Part shown: positions 30,516-41,610 of the stretch, piece after piece | How positions within the stretch are numbered: the first letter of the stretch is position 1 | Layout of the letters: the number at the start of each line of letters is the position of its first letter | Source of the DNA: Cadophora sp. MPI-SDFR-AT-0126 | Lineage: Eukaryota; Ascomycota; Leotiomycetes; Helotiales; Ploettnerulaceae | Reading direction: 5' to 3' | Assembly: GCA_020747065.1 (NCBI GenBank) | Contig: JAGMVK010000005.1 | Coordinates: 744,001-808,000 of the forward strand | DNA: 64,000 nucleotides | Translations under genes and position numbers: made by a program | Notes under the pieces: generated by a model | What the model was told of the DNA's origin: nothing | Seen by the model: only the letters and a program-made list of their open reading frames with translations | Database searches by the model: none

Positions 30516-31376
30516 TTACTCCTGATCCAACACCTCCTTCCCCTCCCTAAACTCCCCAACTGCCCTCTCCCTCTTCTCCCCCTCACTCATCCTCCTCTCA
30601 CCCCCCCTCACCAACTTCACAATCCGAATACTCTTCACAGTCCGCACACACTGATTCAGCAACCTCCGGCTCGGAAACCCGCTGCAACCAGCGCCATCAC
30701 CAATACAACCATCAGACACCACACCGACATCATCCGGTCCCATCACCACCCTCAAATCCCCCCCTTCGCTCTCAAGTCCACCCGGAGAACACACAACCCC
30801 AACCTCCACCAACCGCTCAAACCACCCAAACAGCTCATCTTCCACATACCCACCAGAATCAGGTTTCCTAGAGTGCGAAACCCACTCCTCGTCTCTCCGC
30901 GTGATATCCCCGAATTCAAGGACGCTGCGGCTTGGACTCTTCGACATCGCACCCGACCCAGCGCTGTCGGACCTTATGATCAGTCTCATACAATTCTTGC
31001 ACATCTCCGTACTATCCTCGCTGGCAAGGACCTGTGCGAAAAGCGCGGTATTAGTGGGGACGTGGAAGAGCAGTGGGTCGAGGGACCAGGAGATGTATGT
31101 TCCGGTGAAGGTGGTGAAGGAGAAGGGGGTGTAGATTCGTAGGGCTAGGTGGCGGGAGCGGCTGGTGGTGTGGAGGAGGGAGGGGGGAGGGGTGGGTGAT
31201 AGGAGGGTTTTGTTAGTGCGAGAGTAGGTGATTTCGATGATGCGGGGGGAGATGCTTGAGATAGCGGCGTGTCAGATCATGTCTTGGATTTCGTTGGGGA
31301 GTTTGGGGAAGAGTGTGAACTTGGTGGGGATTATGGGTTGAGCTGCTAGTCTGCTATTCGGAGAGGAGGTGTCCAT
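30516..31376 (-). pseudogene. 2EXR-domain protein gene interrupted by TGA at the signature Trp
   Basis: From the ATG at 31376 the frame reads MDTSSPNSRL, then FTLFPKLPNEIQDMI, the start of the fungal 2EXR (F-box-like) domain, and meets TGA at 31272-31274, exactly where the domain has its conserved Trp. The same frame then stays open for 251 codons to a normal stop at 30516: SPRIIEITYSRTNKTLL, a SRHLALRIYTPF segment and ISWSLDPLLFHVP match the remainder of the domain. Apart from the TGA the gene would encode about 286 residues. Either a recent nonsense mutation has made it a pseudogene, the TGA (followed by C, a leaky context) is read through, or the base is wrong. No splice can remove the stop. 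2EXR proteins are numerous and of unknown function. Confidence 0.75.
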
Positions 31377-33125
31377 GGTGTTTGATGAGACTGTTGCTGG
31401 ATAGGAGAGAAGTATGAAGGGAGAATCGCGGTTGTGTAGCCGAAGCGAGAGTTGGAATTGGAATTGCGTGAAGGACGAATCTCTGCTCTGAATTCGGTAA
31501 CCTAGGGAAAGAACAAGAAGAGTGGGGATATCTCTGGATGGGACGACAAGATATACTTCACGCTGTGATGGTAGTGATAAAGTGGTAGGGGATTTCATAT
31601 TGTGGGCGACGCACAATACGATCTGCCCGCTTGCTCGCTTGTCCTTTTGTCAAAGGGTTCTGGCACTGGACGTTGTTGAATTGGGATTTGGACCGAGGAG
31701 ACACAATTTAGCACCGCTCAATGTTTCCGACTAATTGTATTGATAATTAGTAAGTTTATACCATGCAAGTCTCAGCTGAGACAAAATTAATTGCTGAATT
31801 GTGATGTAAAGGCTTCATGTGGGAGGAGATACGGACTGACAATAGCAACATCGTAAGCGAGGCAATTTTCTGTGAAGGGGTCTCGCCAAAGCCTGAGAAC
31901 GAAGTGAAAAGGAAATCCAGTAGAAAATATCACTGGTAGAACCATCCAAGTGACTTCACCTCTACATTTTAAGATATACGGAAAAGCTTTATGAAGATGT
32001 TAATGTATCTAATGAAGTGGAAGTTGGATATTTACCCTACATTGATTGCGGATGATTCTAAGTGTCAACAATTTTTCCTACATGTTTGAGGATCGGCTGA
32101 AAGAAAACTTGAATTGCATTGCAAATGATGAATCTCTGGATGAAGCAAGAACTAATTTTGTAGATTACTCTGACTGCTCTTATTAACGCTTGATTCTACT
32201 TGGCTCCTCTGTTGGCTGGCATCATGTAGAAATGGTAATTTCTTGCCAATTGAATGGTATCTTCACTGCCGGTGAATGCCCATGAACATATTGAGATTGA
32301 GATACTGTGAAATGAGTTCTTTCCCATAGAGAATTATTGGGGGATTTTGCAAGAAGCGAAGGACAGCCATCTGCACCACAGGCATCGAGATGATGACGGT
32401 ACCAGAGCTGGCTGGCTCAGGGTGGAGACAACAACATCTGGCAACCCCTGACTAAAATCCTCGCTTAACCTGTCAAAATCTCCCAAAGACCGTATCGCGA
32501 TCCAAGCTCGCAAGTTGACAAGCTGAAAGTACCTCGGTATCAGCTGTCAGCCTCCAATACGGCCGCAAATGATTAATCCACAACCATTTTTGTTGAGCCA
32601 TCCTTTTCGCTATCAAAACCTCTTTTGAAGTGGTCAAGATTACGAAGATGACTGCTGTGTGAAGCTCTTGGAGGCTGTAATCTCTTGGTAAAGAGCTTAG
32701 TGTGGTACCCAGCGCGAAAAGCTGTAGCAGGAGGTGAGATTGCAGAGATAGGAAGGGGGACAAGGATCCTCGTGCCGATAACATCGTCGGCATCATTGCT
32801 CCCAACAGTTTGAGGAGCAATGTTGTGCCGTGTGGGGTGCGATGATGAGTTTTTCTGGTACTCGGTTTTGATTTGAGATGTGCGTATCTTAAGTAGAAAT
32901 ACTTCCTTCTCACTGTCGCAAGTACTTTGCTCTATTTCTTGTTCACAACTGTTCAGCGAATTCTTCGGTGAACGGATCCCGTTCCCGTTCAGCTGTTTGC
33001 GTTTATTGTTTCTATCTGAAATCTTGAAGAAGCAGCACAAATCGAGATCTTGACTTGGGACAAATTGATTTATCAATCTACTTGAATTGTCCTTTTCAGA
33101 CTTTCATTGTCTACTTGCCACCATC
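31377..33125. other. AT-richer gene-free stretch
   Basis: It holds the upstream region of the 2EXR locus and the promoter and leader of the DUF829 gene. Two overlapping minus-strand frames (32473-32913 and 32573-33076, 146 and 167 codons) lie in the leader of the plus-strand gene and lack domains; I do not call them. Confidence 0.45.
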
Positions 33126-34040
33126 ATGCCTTCAAGAATCGAGTCTGAAGAGGCCCCTCTCCTCGCCTCTCCATCACCAACACCAGCAAAACCTCTCTCA
33201 CAATTCAAACGACTCTCCCCCGTCGTCGGGCTCTACGAGCCCCCAAAAACCTCAACTCCACACTCTCCTAATGATCCAACCACCATCCTCTTCTGCTCTT
33301 GGATGAACGCCACTCCAAAGCACATCGACTACTACACCCGCACCTACATGCGTCTATACCCCTCCGCACGCATCATCCTCGTCACCATCACCACCAAGCA
33401 ATTCCTGTTCGAGACTGAGGCTCGTCGCCGGAAAGACGTTGCCCAGGCAGTCACCGCGCTACTAGCTCATGATCCCGACATCCAAAGATTGCACGTGCAT
33501 TCGCTGAGCAACGGCGGCGCGAAAAGAGTCTATAACATCGCTGCGGCGTACAAAACGACTACAGGCGAGACCCTGCAGATGAAATCCCACGTCATTGATT
33601 CTGCCCCCGGGATTCCGAAATTCAGGAGAGATGTCCACGCGCTTGCTGTACCAGCGAGGAAACTCCCGCTGTTTCCGTGGCTGATGTTCATGTCTGTAAC
33701 GTACGTCGTTGTGTCTGTCGTGTATGTGGCAGTAAATTGGATGCCGAAGTCATTTTGGCATCAGCTGGTTTGGGGACCGACGTTTGCGTTTTACAATAAG
33801 GAGTTGTTTGATGAGAAGTGTTTGAAGGCGTATATTTATAGCAAGGAGGATTTGGCGATTGATTGGAAGGATGTGGAGGCTCATGCGAAGACTACGGAGA
33901 GCAAGGGATATAGAGTTTTAAGGAAGTTGGTGGAGGGTGCGGAGCATGCTCAAATGTTTCGAGGAAAGGGCGGGGAACAGGATTATTGGGGATGGGTGCA
34001 GAGGGTTTGGGGGTTGGGAATCGGTGCTGGTGAGAAGTAA
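33126..34040 (+). CDS. TMEM53/DUF829 (PaxU-like) alpha/beta-hydrolase-fold protein
   Basis: A single exon codes for 304 residues starting MPSRIESEEAPLL. The family landmarks are the strand ILFCSWMNATPKHIDYYT near the N terminus, YPSARIILVTITTKQF, the nucleophile-elbow-like LHVHSLSNGGAKR (Ser within SxSNGG), and VIDSAPGIP after it; a C-terminal HAQMFRGKG carries the probable catalytic His. A hydrophobic segment (LMFMSVTYVVVSVVYVAVNW) suggests membrane association, as in TMEM53. PaxU proteins sit in indole-diterpene clusters in some fungi, but no such cluster is present here. The start was chosen at the first ATG in good context; an upstream in-frame extension lacks ATG. The substrate is unknown. 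Confidence 0.85.
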   Translation: MPSRIESEEAPLLASPSPTPAKPLSQFKRLSPVVGLYEPPKTSTPHSPNDPTTILFCSWMNATPKHIDYYTRTYMRLYPSARIILVTITTKQFLFETEARRRKDVAQAVTALLAHDPDIQRLHVHSLSNGGAKRVYNIAAAYKTTTGETLQMKSHVIDSAPGIPKFRRDVHALAVPARKLPLFPWLMFMSVTYVVVSVVYVAVNWMPKSFWHQLVWGPTFAFYNKELFDEKCLKAYIYSKEDLAIDWKDVEAHAKTTESKGYRVLRKLVEGAEHAQMFRGKGGEQDYWGWVQRVWGLGIGAGEK

Positions 34041-34361
34041 GAAGTGAGGTAGAGAGGAGCTGTTTGGTACATTGGCCAGGCTCATTTGTCAGCTGTAAGT
34101 ATATGGGCGATAAGGTAGAATAAACGATGGGCAGTACGTAGAGACGTCGAACTAGAATAGACAGTTCCTTCAAGATACAAGCTAATTCAGAACCTAGAAG
34201 CTAAGGAATCAAGATTTGAGGCTAAAGATGGCTAGGAGAGGTTGCCATGTGGCTGCCAACGCCAGGCAAAAAGATCGATTTCGCACAATCTCTAAACACA
34301 CTTCGGCTCATAAGTCTTGTCTTTGTCACTGCTATCAACTTCACCAAAATATCCGGACATT
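34041..34361. other. Convergent 3' spacer
   Basis: It lies between the stop codons of the DUF829 gene and the HD-domain gene. No feature is seen. Confidence 0.5.
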
Positions 34362-35102
34362 CTATCCAGCAGCCTCTGTTTCCGCGGTCTCCGCTGAGCT
34401 TCCCTCATCCTCAGCTTTAGCATGCTCTAAAATCTTCGCACCAACTTCCCCAACCCCCATCTCCTCCCTCCACCACTCCCTGAACGCCCTCATCCTCTCC
34501 GTCCTCTCCTTGGCCATCTCTCTCCCCTTCTCTGTCTTCATCATCCCCTCCAACCTAAAAAGCTTCCAATCCATCATCTCCACACTCCCCTGCATATCCC
34601 TCTCCGTCCTCGCACCCCCATAAGTAAACACCCTCCCAATACCCACCGAACCAATCGCATCCAGTCGATCAGCATCCTGCACAACGGCCAGTTCCGGATA
34701 CTGAGCTATGAGCTCCATGACTTGAGATGGGTCTTTGATTTCTGAGGTGAAGGAGACCCCTAGACAGATTGCTTGGACCTTCTGAGCGAGCGAGGGGGAT
34801 GCACCGAAATTGTGGAGCAGGTCACGGACTTGGGTGGTGGGGTCTTGGCCTTCTGTGAGGTACTTTCGGTCGCCGACGTCGTGCAGGAGGGCGCTGAGGG
34901 TTATGGCTGTCGGATCGAGAACTAGGGGAATTTGAGTATTGATGTTCTGTGTGGAAGTGAAGCATGTGACCGAAGAAGAGATGCAGTGGGCTAGTCCGAC
35001 GACTCTTTTGATGTGGTGGAAGTCGTGGGAGCCATCGAATTTGTTCATACATGTCTCTACATAATCTGTGACCTTCTTGATCAGATCATCATTGTTGGAC
35101 AT
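34362..35102 (-). CDS. HD-domain metal-dependent phosphohydrolase (YedJ-like)
   Basis: From the ATG at 35102 the single exon codes for 246 residues starting MSNNDDLIKKVTDYVE. The HD superfamily metal ligands are visible in order: His in GSHDFHHIKRVV, the HD pair in LSALLHDVGDRKY, and Asp in QDADRLDAIGSVGIGR. The last is the signature of the small bacterial-type YedJ/YpgQ group found in many fungi, and FTYGG follows as usual. The C terminus is a charged helix and a short acidic Glu/Ala-rich end. The substrate is probably a nucleotide or related phosphate ester, but this is not settled. The frame is open to an upstream ATG at 35324, which would add 74 Ser/Gln-rich residues with no family counterpart, so I prefer the internal start. 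Cytosolic. Confidence 0.9.
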   Translation of the reverse strand: MSNNDDLIKKVTDYVETCMNKFDGSHDFHHIKRVVGLAHCISSSVTCFTSTQNINTQIPLVLDPTAITLSALLHDVGDRKYLTEGQDPTTQVRDLLHNFGASPSLAQKVQAICLGVSFTSEIKDPSQVMELIAQYPELAVVQDADRLDAIGSVGIGRVFTYGGARTERDMQGSVEMMDWKLFRLEGMMKTEKGREMAKERTERMRAFREWWREEMGVGEVGAKILEHAKAEDEGSSAETAETEAAG

Positions 35103-36291
35103 ATTTGCAATCTTAGAAGCGTTCAAATCTTGCTGTTCGAGATTTGATTCAAGTTGTCGAAGGTTCTGGAACAGACGTAGTGTTGTCGACGGGATTGAGC
35201 TGGAATTTGAAGACTGAACTACACTTCTTATAGCTGAGTCTTGGTTGCACAGAGATTCAGGTAAATCCTCAATGTGACTCGACAGATTCCACTTCATCCA
35301 GCATTGAGAGACAACAATCTTCATGGACGACGTGTTTACTGACGCTTGGATACGAAACGCGAACTCACGTGTTGATGGTACGGTGCTTACAGGAGTGCCA
35401 ATCAGGCACCCGAGCCAATGTAGGAAGTCAAAAATTAAGGATATGATATGGAGAACGGGCTGTACAAGGAGTCTTGTGCAGTCTGAAGTACATTGGCGAA
35501 TTTGTGTTTGCGGTGTGACCGGAATCCGTCCAAAATTCGGATAGAATCATCACCAGAACCACGCCCCACTTTTCTTTCACCTTTAAGTAACTAAACAAGA
35601 AAATTTGTGTCAACCAGCGCATGAAATACTGCGTGAGTAATGGACGGGTTTCTTCATAGCAATATTGGACCCTACTTCCACCCCTTCACCGGGAGATGGT
35701 AGATGCATACCATTCACGTTGCCCCTGTTCAAAAATCGATTTCGGTCGTTGAAAAGGAATATTTCTTTTTGTTATATGAATATTTTCTTGCTTGGAGAGA
35801 TTCCCTTTCTGTCCTCAGCTGGATATGGAACATGTGTCTTTTTTGTACTTGTTGGCGTTTTGGTGGTTTGTTTACTTACGCCAAGAGATCGCTTCTGGTA
35901 GTCGTTTTTCGGCAACGAAGGGAAGCAGGAGGACATATTCTTAGCCCGTTACTGTAAATCGCTATACATGTCTGATCGAGATGAATGGAATTAATAGCTG
36001 AAACGTGTACGGGTTGTAGTTTCCGTTTGCCTCCATGTACCAGCAATTAGGAGGGAGATAGGGGGAAAAGCCAGAGGGAATTGCATAATTTCCATTTCAA
36101 GCAGCTTTCAACAAAGCCTCCGAAGCCAGAACTTTCTCATGACCAGAACATCAAGGATAACCAAAGGATTTTTAGCAGGATACCTTAAGAAATTGGCCGC
36201 TCATTCCGATTCCGACAAATGTAGCAAGCACACTTCCCTCGAATGCGTAAGCCACGGGTACCAATCCCACCATCCATTTCAAGAGTTCAGC
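35103..36291. other. Gene-free stretch
   Basis: The promoter of the HD-domain gene and the 3' side of the isochorismatase-like gene. Short hydrophobic open frames (such as 35665-35901, +) have no domain and AT-rich codons. No repeat is seen. Confidence 0.5.
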
Positions 36292-36939
36292 TTAAGCCAC
36301 CCAACTCTCCCACTCCCTGACAATATTCCTCGTCTTAGCAATCGTAGCAAATTCCCTCAAGCTTTCCGAATTAACTTTATGCACAACCTCTGCATCAAAC
36401 CACTCATCACCCTCCCCCTTCTTCCACGCGGCCGTCGCATCCTCCACAAAAACTACCTCTCCAGCCTCCCCATCCTTTCCATCCGCAACTTTCAAATTCC
36501 CCGCCATACGCGTCGTCGTATTAACACAATGGTCCGTCGTCAAACCAGCGAGATACAGTTTCCCCGGCTCGCCAGCGAAGTGTTCGCGTAACACTTCCTC
36601 GAGGTTCGTGCCGATGAAGCCGGAGTTGACGTTTTTGGTAATGACGAGCTCGGAGGCGAGGGGCATGGCGAAGGGTTGGAAAGAGAAGCCTGGAGAGGAC
36701 GGGTGTAGTGGGGAGTTGGCGATGGTGGAGGAGTGTTGGACGTGAATTATTTTGTGACGGGGTGGGGAGGTTGGTGACGAGGGGATTGAGGCGAGCAGTT
36801 TGCGGTAATTGATCAAGAGTGATTCGGCATTTTGTTCAAATGACGGGTTACTTCTTGAGGGACCCCAGTGGGTTGGATGGGTGAGGCCTTGTTGGACGTC
36901 GATCAAAATAAAGGCTGATCTCGGTTGTGGAGGTGTCAT
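36292..36939 (-). CDS. Isochorismatase-like cysteine hydrolase
   Basis: A single exon from ATG 36939 codes for 215 residues. The fold motifs are SAFILIDVQQGLTHP (catalytic Asp), HKIIHVQHSS, a FAMPLASELVITKNVNSGF segment (catalytic Lys in the usual (K)xxxS/NAF position), LYLAGLTTDHCVNTTTRMA with the nucleophilic Cys, and VVFVEDATAAW. These place it among the nicotinamidase/isochorismatase superfamily; members hydrolyse amide or vinyl-ether bonds. The EVVHKVNSESLREFATI end is typical of fungal members, which are mostly uncharacterised. An in-frame ATG at 37014 would add 25 residues; the start at MTPPQPRSAF is more usual. No targeting signal is visible. Confidence 0.9.
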   Translation of the reverse strand: MTPPQPRSAFILIDVQQGLTHPTHWGPSRSNPSFEQNAESLLINYRKLLASIPSSPTSPPRHKIIHVQHSSTIANSPLHPSSPGFSFQPFAMPLASELVITKNVNSGFIGTNLEEVLREHFAGEPGKLYLAGLTTDHCVNTTTRMAGNLKVADGKDGEAGEVVFVEDATAAWKKGEGDEWFDAEVVHKVNSESLREFATIAKTRNIVREWESWVA

Positions 36940-37463
36940 GTTGTTGAGAAGAAGTAGTCCCAATGTGCCAAAAGTATTTCTATTTTCCTTGATCAAATTG
37001 TGAGAGATATGCAATGGAAATTTGAGCTGATAGTCTTCAAAGCATGCTTATAGACTTCATGAACACTTTGTACATATACTGTTCAAGAGAGCCTGACCAA
37101 GAATCTGCTTAGAAATTTTCCACGTGCTGTCACCTGAAGGGCGCTGATTTGCCGAAAGTGGGTCGTAAACCCACTAGAGTACCTCAGTATCTTTGTGAAT
37201 ATGGAACCAACAGAGAAGAAAAGCACTTGATGTGATCGAATAAAAAGTCGTGGGAAAATGCAATTAAGATAACTGCCAGTATTCGCCACTCGATTTCCTA
37301 CCCATCTATCGTAAGTCATGAAATCGTTTCTTGCCACCAAAAAAATCATATAAATGCTTTTCCCAATGCGCCGTGTCCCAGATTGGTGCCCAATCACATA
37401 GCTAAAGTAAACTCCAACGCAATGCCCATAATCTGTATCCCATCAGTCCTTTGTGGTTCACAA
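36940..37463. other. Spacer upstream of isochorismatase-like gene and downstream of MRE11
   Basis: An AT-rich spacer with no coding frame that I can support. Confidence 0.5.
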
Positions 37464-39731
37464 TTACTTTCTTCTGGATGATGAAGCAACTGGCTCAAAT
37501 GCATCGTCATCATCATCCGAGATCTCATCATCACTCAATTCCTTGACAGCCTGACTCTTTGCTTGTGATTGCGAGAAGTTGAGCTGTGTCTGTCGTCCTC
37601 TTGAAGTCGTAGCAGCGGCTCTTCTTGGTTGCGACTTTGTTGGGGCAGGCTCATCTAACATGATGACATCGTCATCATCCTCATCATCACTTGGCTCCTG
37701 AACCTTCTTCCGACCCTTTGCAGGTGCTTTCGCGGGTGCCTTCGCCTTGGGTGCAGCCTTGGGCTTTGCAGGAGCTCTCTTCGCCGGAGCCTTCTTTGCT
37801 GGGGCCTTCGTGGTTGTAGTTGAGATGACCGACTCGTTATCGTCGTCACTTGCTGCGGCGGCCTTCTTTGCACCACGCTTGGCTGCCGGCTTCGGAGCAT
37901 CGTCTTCCTCCTGATCGTCATCGTCGACAAATACATACGAGCCAGGCTGCTCAGCCCATTCGCCATCAACATCGGAGTCCCATCCTGCAGGTACAGGCTT
38001 CAGAACACGATTTCTCTTTGGCTTCTTGACACCAGCCTTGAAATCAGCATTCTGCTTCTCGCGCAAGCGCTCCATAGCAGGTTCAAGATCATCTTCCTCG
38101 TTATCCAAGCCCATCAAGTCTCTAACTCCTGTAGCAAGACTATCGACAATGAAGGTATCCATAGCGTGCTTATCATCCTTCTCGACGAACTGGGTAACAG
38201 CATCTCCAAAAGGCTCCTGGGGGAGTATCTTGAGTGACTGGGCTGCAAGAAATTCGTGGACAAGCTTTCCAACCTTGACGTTGTCGTTGGTGATAGCAGC
38301 CAGAACCTCGGCATCGGGCATTTCCTTCGTATCAGAGTTGTTTTTTCCTGAAACTGTCAGTCAAAGTCCGTTTCTGTCTCATCGATGGGACTTACTACTT
38401 GCTGTTTTCTTTCGGTAGAATTGGACGACATCCTTTCGGTTGGCCACAAGTCCGGAAAAACGATTTGAAAATCGCTGAGGATTTTCACACTCGAATTTGC
38501 CACCATCAGGTGCTGAATACTCAACTCTGAGTCTGACGAGCGGCAGAGGTGTCTCCTCCGGTAGATCATCGGGATCCTGGATCGAGAGCCACTCCTCCTT
38601 GGCCTCTTCAATGAGCTCATTGACCACCTTATACAACTTGTCAGTCAAAAGGCTCTTGTTGTCCTTTACCTTAGCCAGGCGCTTGAAGCGGTCATCCTCA
38701 GCAAGGACCAGCTCCCGGTGGATGAAAGGTCTGACAGACTTGATGCGAAGTTTTTCAACTGTGAAGTCGCGGCCAGTGACACTAACAATAGCGACGTGCT
38801 TTGAGACTGCTTCTCCAGGCACAAGTGACGTTGCGATAGAGGAACCAGGCTGCATCACTTTGAAGCCCATCTCTGGATTTTCGCGTGGATCGATCAAACA
38901 CTCGTGCTCGTGACCCCAGATGATAAGATCCAGCATCTGTGGCAAGAAGTTTTCTGGGAGGTAGCTAGATTCGGTATGGGCATGGTGATTCTGGTGAAGG
39001 GCCATCAAGTTAAACCATTCTTTCTTTTGAAGACTTGGCGAGAAGAACTTCACACCACCATCTCTCCATGTGTGATACAGTCTCTCATCTCGAACATTGC
39101 TCATGCCATAGAGAGCCAGCTTTGTGTTACCCTTTTGTAGAAGAATAGGCTTGATCTCAATTCTGTCAGATTCCGGAGTTCGGCCAAAGTAATTGAGTAG
39201 ACCCGAGACCTGAAGAAGGTCGAGAGAACACAAGTGGCCATCTCCTGTTGGATCGTCGTGGTTGCCATGAATGGAAAAGACGGGAATAGCAACATTGATA
39301 TCAGGGTCCTCGTAATTGACAATGTTGAAGGCGCCATCGAAGACTTCATTTGCATCACTGAGGAACTCCAGCTCGCAAGGCTTCTCTCCTAAGCAGTTTT
39401 GTCGAAGAGATCGCATGACTTGGTAGATAGACTTTCGGGATGGTTTGTTGTCATGGAATAGATCACCAGCCAGGAGCACCATATCGACCTAGGTGATATT
39501 AGTTATGTTGCACTCTTATGAAAATACCTGCTTACATCTTGGTCTTTTGCCATGCGCATAACTTCGTCGAAGCTCTTCCATGAATCATCCTTTCGGACCG
39601 GGTCTCGCTCTTCGTATCCGACATGACTATCGGTAGCTACAAGGATACGAATAGTATCCGCGCCTGTATTCTCAGTCAGTATCAAGTAAATAAAGGAATT
39701 TTGGTGCACACGGACTACTTCGCGGAGGCAT
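37464..39731 (-). CDS. MRE11: Double-strand break repair nuclease MRE11
   Basis: MRE11 is the nuclease of the MRN/MRX complex with RAD50 and NBS1/XRS2 and acts in the nucleus at DNA breaks, telomeres and in meiosis. Exons 39716-39731, 39536-39663, 38396-39488 and 37464-38347 give 706 residues; the first exon codes for only five residues plus one base. Phosphodiesterase motifs are in order: [39 protein letters not shown] and IIWGHEHEC, followed by the capping domain ([26 protein letters not shown]). The C-terminal 250 residues are disordered: acidic patches alternate with an Ala/Lys/Pro-rich tract (about 37700-37830) like a histone H1 tail, then [10 protein letters not shown] and a final [10 protein letters not shown]. 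It is divergent from the mitochondrial uS19 gene. Confidence 0.97.
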
Positions 39732-40072
39732 CTTGTAAGTGGATTGTCCTGTCTTCTGATATTCTAATTGTGTTGAACTTCCTTGATCCTCTGAGTATTC
39801 TGTGAGAGTAGATAAAAGGTCTGAGATAAGATCTTCGAGATATTACGTTCTGAGCTTGTCTCGAAGTCGAAGGTAAGGCTGCTGGATGCACGGTATTTAA
39901 GGTACTTGAGGTCGAACATTGGGGAGACGCGACAGGACTTTAGCGCGTTTAATCCCTGCAGATACCGCCTGGAGCCTGGCCAATTTACTTCCGGTTCTGG
40001 ACAAACTCTTGTCGAAGCGAGCTCAAGAAGACGACGACGGCCATCCCAACCTACCTTTGCAGCAGTGCAACA
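39732..40072. promoter_or_regulatory. Shared divergent promoter of MRE11 and mitochondrial uS19
   Basis: Only 341 bases separate the two start codons, so both genes share this region. No clear TATA box is seen. GC-richer sequence lies at 39915-40060. Confidence 0.5.
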
Positions 40073-40502
40073 ATGAATCCTACCCGAGCGCTCCTTGCGC
40101 GTTCAGTCTGGAAAGGTATGTTGAATTCACGTTGTATTCAACTGCAGCATGGCCACTAACAGCCTATAGGACCCAATATCGTGCCGTAAGAGTCAATATC
40201 TGTCATGTCCTTTCTCCTCTAATTTCGAGTAGACTCCCCATTCAACGAGCCGCACCAGGGCAGAAAGTCCCTCCGATCAAGACACAAGCTCGATCAGCGA
40301 CCATCCTTCCCAATTTCGTGGGTCTTGTGTTTCAAGTGCACAATGGGAAGATATACAACGATGTAGCTATTACGGAAGATATGGTCGGACACAAGCTGGG
40401 AGAATTTTCAGCGTATGCTTCACTTCAGTCGTAAATGGACAGGGACTGATCATTTTTAGAACGAGGAAACGATTCACATACAAGCAGAGTAAGAATAAGT
40501 AG
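40073..40502 (+). CDS. Mitochondrial small-subunit ribosomal protein uS19m
   Basis: Homologue of bacterial S19 and yeast Rsm19, a component of the head of the mitochondrial small ribosomal subunit. Four short exons (40073-40115, 40170-40185, 40233-40412, 40460-40502) give 93 residues; exon 2 is only 16 bases. The protein starts [20 protein letters not shown], where RSVWKGP is the S19 N-terminal signature. It continues with [20 protein letters not shown], the [20 protein letters not shown] loop, LGEFSATRKRF and the basic end KQSKNK. All four splice joints restore the frame. It is divergent from MRE11. The N terminus also serves as a short basic mitochondrial signal. Firm assignment. Confidence 0.95.
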
Positions 40503-40984
40503 ACGCAAGGGAACTGCATACGGATGGGCGTTTCAGGATCGATCAACGAATTGTTTGTAGGAAGACGAGTGTACTATACAAAATGTGGGTTTGAGGCAAA
40601 AGATCTCGCACGCTGGTTGGATTCATCATAGGTTGTGCTGGGTGGAGCACTGAAAGATGGGCAATCTCGAGGAATAGGGACGAGGGCCATGATATAATCT
40701 TCGAAACCTGTGTGCAGACCCAGCAATCATTTCTAGGCAACGAGCAGTCTGCTATCGCTATCCATACATGGGTGTCGATGGCCTCATAGATCATTACGTT
40801 TTCATCGATCGAAAAGTCTTTCATTATCCTAGTAGCTCTCCTTTGTGCAAATATCTAGCACTTTTGCCCAGATGATAACTGCCATATTCCATGCAATAAA
40901 ACGCCCCATACACTGAACGCCACCCTTCGAATGCCCTATTTCAAACCGAGCCAAGTCGTAGCCTCCTGTATGTCAAAGTACCGC
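40503..40984. other. Convergent 3' spacer
   Basis: It lies between the stop of uS19m and the stop of TAF10. A minus-strand frame of 93 codons (40543-40824) has no domain. Confidence 0.5.
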
Positions 40985-41610
40985 TCATCTATAGAACTCG
41001 CCCCTCTTCACATTGACTCCGTATTCCCCAACAGCCATTCCCAAGTCTTCCATTGTAAGGACGGTCCTGTTCTGGCTGCCACCTTGTCCACCACCTCCAT
41101 AACCTGGTCGCTGGATACCGAGAGGACCTCCCCGACCTGCTTGCTCCTTGCTACCTGGCGCAGCGGTTGGCTGACCTGGTACAGGGAAACCCGCAGCAGC
41201 GCCTAAATTACCCATGGGATTATTCGCATTTGAGGAGTTAGATGAACGAATGCGTGAGTATTGATAGGCATCAGCAGCGATATCTGCGATGAACTTCTGG
41301 GTTGCGAGAGCGAGAAGGCGTGCAAGGCGGGGGTCTGTCTGGGGTGGAGGAGGAAGACCGGCTTTTGTCAGATAGTAGTTGGTCACAGCATCTGGAATCT
41401 AGAGCTTTGTCAGAACAGTTGGACAATCGTGGAGCTCGGACATACAATTGGCGCATAGTCGTCCATCTTAGAGAGGAAGTCCTTCAACGAGGCATCTTTC
41501 CGAGTGGGCAATTTTGGATCAGCAGCCGGCGCAACTGGGTCAACCTCATCCTCCTTGTTTGCAACAGGGAGTAGGTCCTTCGTGGGATCTGGAGAGTCTG
41601 CGTTCGCCAT
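40985..41610 (-). CDS. TAF10: TFIID/SAGA subunit TAF10
   Basis: TAF10 is a histone-fold subunit shared by TFIID and SAGA in RNA polymerase II transcription. Exons 41446-41610 and 40985-41398 give 192 residues. After an acidic, disordered N terminus the conserved domain starts at [20 protein letters not shown], with the intron exactly inside APII, and continues [40 protein letters not shown] and SRIR. A 60-residue insertion rich in Asn, Gly, Pro and Gln separates helix 2 from the last helix, [20 protein letters not shown], as is usual in Pezizomycotina. It is divergent from PRP43 with 215 bases between starts. The assignment is certain. Confidence 0.96.

Noticed and set aside
32473..33076. Two overlapping minus-strand frames of 146 and 167 codons
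   Set aside because: They overlap each other in different frames and start within 50 bases of the divergent DUF829 start codon; neither shows a domain.
25569..36939. ALDH, DUF829 (PaxU-like) and isochorismatase-like genes as a secondary-metabolite cluster
   Set aside because: No backbone synthase, transporter or pathway regulator is present, and the genes are separated by long spacers and unrelated housekeeping genes.
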